From Amblyornis subalaris (taxonomy: Eukaryota; Chordata; Aves; Passeriformes; Ptilonorhynchidae): 64,000 nt of DNA. A model generated the notes under the pieces. The model saw only the letters and a list, made by a program, of their open reading frames with translations, ran no database searches and had not been told where the DNA came from. The translations under genes and the position numbers were made by a program. The stretch lies in assembly GCA_018881555.1 (NCBI GenBank), contig JACAXG010000132.1, forward strand, positions 1,966,676 through 2,030,675. Direction: 5' to 3'. The first letter of the stretch is position 1, and each line of letters opens with the position of its first letter. Shown one piece after another: positions 61,331 through 64,000 of the stretch.

Positions 61331-62744
61331 TTCTATAACTCCTTCTTAAAAAAATGGTCACAGTCATGTTTCTGTCACCCAGAGTGTTTCCCTCAACAAG
61401 GGGAAAGCAGAGAGAAAGAGCAGCTACATCTGTTCATCTGGACCATCATCTCCAGGTCTTGAGTACAGGCTCCAGCAATAAGTGAATGCCAACTCAACTT
61501 CTTCTCCCAAAGGGCCAACTCCTCTCTCTTACAGCACCAGCCCTCTTAACACTCTCCTATGTGGTCTTCCCACTGAAGCTGGAGAGACTGGTTTTGTCTG
61601 AATATCACCATGACAGCCTGGCCTTTCCATGTTGCACTTGAATGAATCGTTGCAGAATNTATTCAGAGGTACTTGTCCAATGCTAATAATAGCTCTGTCT
61701 GTCCAAGAGAATTACAAAAAAAGTATCAATTCATTAATCACCCCCGCTGTTTTTGTGTACATTACTGATGAAACATCAGGCAGTGTTCCCTGAAGGTCAA
61801 TAAACTAGGGCAGTTATCCAAAATTACCTTCTGAGATCTCTCTGAAAGCTAAGGGAAAAGTGAGCAGAGCACAGTCCCATCTATTCTTGCTGAGGATCAA
61901 AAGCAACTCAACAATACCTCAGGGCATCAAAGACAGCTGATAGATCTAACAATAACATCTTGGAGCCCTGATATTCATCTGTAACCTGGACTGCCCGTGC
62001 AGTGCAGTCTCTGTGCTCTACTCCGTCTGTACCCAGACCGACACGGGTCAAGAAAGGCTGAAACAGTCAGGTACTCAGGGAATTCGCTTCCCTTCACAAC
62101 TTCCTCATTAACCATGCCCACACTTGAAGAGCAGAAACAACACAGCCCGATCGGCAGCATCCAGCAGTCGCTTGTTTGGGCACCTTCTCCGCGCTTTCCA
62201 GAGGTGCCTTCCAGCCGCCCTGTCACGGTTTCGGGTGGAGCAGTTCCTTGCCCCCAGCCCAGCCACCAGGTGTCTGCGGTGCTGATCAAAGGCCATGGTG
62301 GACAATGTGGGTTCATTTCAGCCGGTGGGCAGGTCACAGCCCTGCCACCGGGGCCACTGCTGGCCTTTGAGCCTCTGCCGTGACCTGAAGCGAGGCAGCG
62401 GCGGCGTGGGAAGGTGGATGTGGCCATGGCCCCTCTGCTGTCTGCTGGCAAGAATCTCCGCGTGGGCACCTGGCCCACGGGGGTCATTTCCTCCCTTCCT
62501 TGCAGAAGATACAAAGAACCTCATTGCTGGAGTACTCAGAACCTCCCTTGCAACAGAAATCAGAAGGAACTCGGGTACTTTGTAGGAAACATATAATTCA
62601 CCACAGGATTGCGTCCTGACTTGTTTATTTTTTTTTTTGCTTTTATTTTAGGAAATAAAAGAACAGCTTATGTGTACAGCTGAGCTCTTCTTCCTCCTAC
62701 CCAGCCCGTTCTGTCCCCAATGGGTCCAGTTATCTGGGCTCGCA
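61331..62744. other. Unique non-coding DNA with a CpG-enriched part
   Basis: No gene is supported. At 62150-62410 about 14 CpGs occur in about 260 bases, and overlapping frames up to 179 codons open on both strands (61975-62514 minus, 61997-62383 plus) because of GC content; none has a domain. A T-rich tract ending TATTTTAG (about 62625-62652) resembles a splice acceptor without a recognisable exon after it. Confidence 0.45.
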
Positions 62745-63360
62745 TGTCCCAGGCGGATAGTCGTGTCTTGGTTCAATGTTATTTTATTATAACCATTTAA
62801 GTTACAGCAGAACTGTAGTGAAAAATAAAACTATGGTAAAGCAAATCCATTGCTCCATAGAAACGAAAGCTGACCCCTAGCTCGCCTTTGTGCATGGGCT
62901 GGATAACAAACCCATTGTAAGATTAAAATGAAAAAGAAGGAAAGCCAAAGCTTGTTTTGTTCATATAAACATGGGACTTTCGATTTACTTTTCACAGAGC
63001 TTTGACTGGGCAACAGAAGAAATGTGAGCTATCTCACAATGTTCCCTTGGCATAACATGGTGCTTTCAGTCTCATTATTATTGCATTATATGTAGCACAT
63101 CTGTTACTGGTCAGGAGCCAAACTATTTAATTCTATTAGATACATCTATACAGCTAAGTGATAATCTACACCAGGTTTATGGAACAAGCACTTAATTCTT
63201 GGCAGGGAGCAGCTCAAGACTTGATACAAGAGCAACAGAATATATGCAGTGTAGTTGTAGATCAGTGTCAGAAACTGGCCAGAAATCATTTCTGCATTCC
63301 TCGGCATGCAGGCATTCCAGTGTGGGAAACTATTCATTCAATTTATTGTTCTAACATCTG
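62745..63360. promoter_or_regulatory. Candidate conserved enhancer with TEAD and RBPJ motifs
   Basis: A unique stretch of about 600 bases with no repeat. Near its right end two TEAD-type CATTCC cores (63295-63300 and 63313-63318) lie 18 bases apart, followed directly by an RBPJ-type TGTGGGAA at 63321-63328. TEAD factors read Hippo/YAP signals and RBPJ reads Notch signals, so the array would fit a jointly controlled enhancer. The motifs are seen; function is inference. Confidence 0.35.
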
Positions 63361-64000
63361 TAAGTTATTGGGCGAGGGGGAGGGGAGAAGGGAGAAGAGG
63401 AAAATGCTCAGAGGGAAAAACGTTTACCTAACAAAATACTAACTCTTTCAGGGGGTTTCATGTCAGCACTCTGTAAATAATAGGAGCCTTTTAATGCACA
63501 TATGGTAGTATTTACTTTGTGGAGAGGTACACAGAATCCTGTCTTGCTCAGAAAGTTTTGTGCCCCGATGCTGCTCAGGCATATAGTTTTTGCTGAACAT
63601 ATTTTGTCTTAATCCATCTTTTATCTTGCTGAACACAACTACCAAAACCAAAGTCACGTTGCATCGCCTCTGCTCACAAGCACCCCTGGAGCAGGCTGAA
63701 CATCAGAATATGGGGTTGAAAGAAAAAGCTCAGCTTCTCAGCTCTGCTCCCCTTGCAGGGCATAACACGGCTCCAACCTTTGCTAGCTGGCAGTTTGGAT
63801 CCTGGTGCTTTTTCCCTCTGCTTGCTGCAAGAGCCTTCCAAACTTTGAGAGGAAGAAGCCCCAAGCCATGTGTCCTTCCCAGAAACAAGTAAACATGGCT
63901 TTTACCCATTTTGGGGGGGGAGGAGGAAGGGCACTGAGAGGTGATGGCTTGCAGGGTTGCACAGGATGTCTGCAGCAGAGCTGGAACAGCAGCCAACTCT
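63361..64000. other. Unique non-coding DNA at the window end
   Basis: No gene. A G-rich run at 63370-63392 (four G tracts of three or more with loops of 1-4) fits the quadruplex rule on the plus strand, and a G8 run lies at about 63911-63918. Frames on both strands at 63590-63996 have no signature and may run past the window edge. Confidence 0.5.

Noticed and set aside
61975..62514. 179-codon minus-strand frame with a plus-strand shadow
   Set aside because: It lies in GC-enriched sequence where chance frames are long in several phases; no domain is recognised.
1..64000. tRNA, rRNA, known microRNA and CRISPR signatures
   Set aside because: By eye I found no tRNA B-box with a matching A-box, no known mature microRNA seed and no regularly spaced direct repeats; a covariance-model search was not possible here.

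Overview
The window looks like avian (bird) nuclear DNA, and I found no protein-coding gene, rRNA, tRNA or CRISPR array that the sequence supports. The bird assignment rests on interspersed repeats: several decayed CR1 (chicken repeat 1) LINE copies and one endogenous-retrovirus LTR of a type I recognise from bird genomes. Composition is AT-leaning with short GC-rich islets, and about 70 isolated single N bases are scattered through it, as in a draft vertebrate assembly. The longest open frames (241 codons on the minus strand at 9021-9746; 226 codons on the plus strand at 9654-10334) overlap other frames, contain N codons, and show no domain or recognisable family. I read the window as intergenic or deep intronic.

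Layout. 1-11.5 kb is mostly unique DNA with a CR1 3-prime fragment (2796-3060), a probable MIR SINE remnant (5005-5092) and a GA microsatellite. 11.5-15.6 kb has two CpG-dense islets (11.69-11.83 and 15.13-15.56 kb) separated by microsatellites and an AT-rich stretch that may hold an old MITE-like repeat. 15.6-27.7 kb is unique DNA with a tiny CR1 end (17.56 kb), a purine-rich block that may be decayed CR1 5-prime sequence (19.46-19.85 kb), a solo LTR (23.15-23.71 kb) and a nested inverted repeat (25.61-25.81 kb). 27.7-35.1 kb is AT-rich, with an A29 tract next to a very GC-rich 57-base islet near 31 kb. A long CR1 copy lies at 35.11-35.96 kb. Two diverged direct copies of an unidentified repeat of about 130-145 bases lie at 37.95 and 38.99 kb. 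49.58-50.78 kb holds a plus-strand CR1 inserted inside an older minus-strand CR1. 50.8-64 kb is unique DNA containing a G-quadruplex motif and two stretches that look like regulatory DNA: a TAAT-rich cluster near 60.9 kb, and a TEAD/RBPJ motif cluster near 63.3 kb.

Function. Nothing here forms a pathway or operon. If the window has a function it is most likely cis-regulatory, but that is inference from motif clustering and sequence texture; conservation cannot be tested without alignment. I see no evidence for a novel multi-gene system. The most solid structural observations are the nested CR1 insertion, the duplicated unknown repeat and the 16-base perfect inverted repeat.
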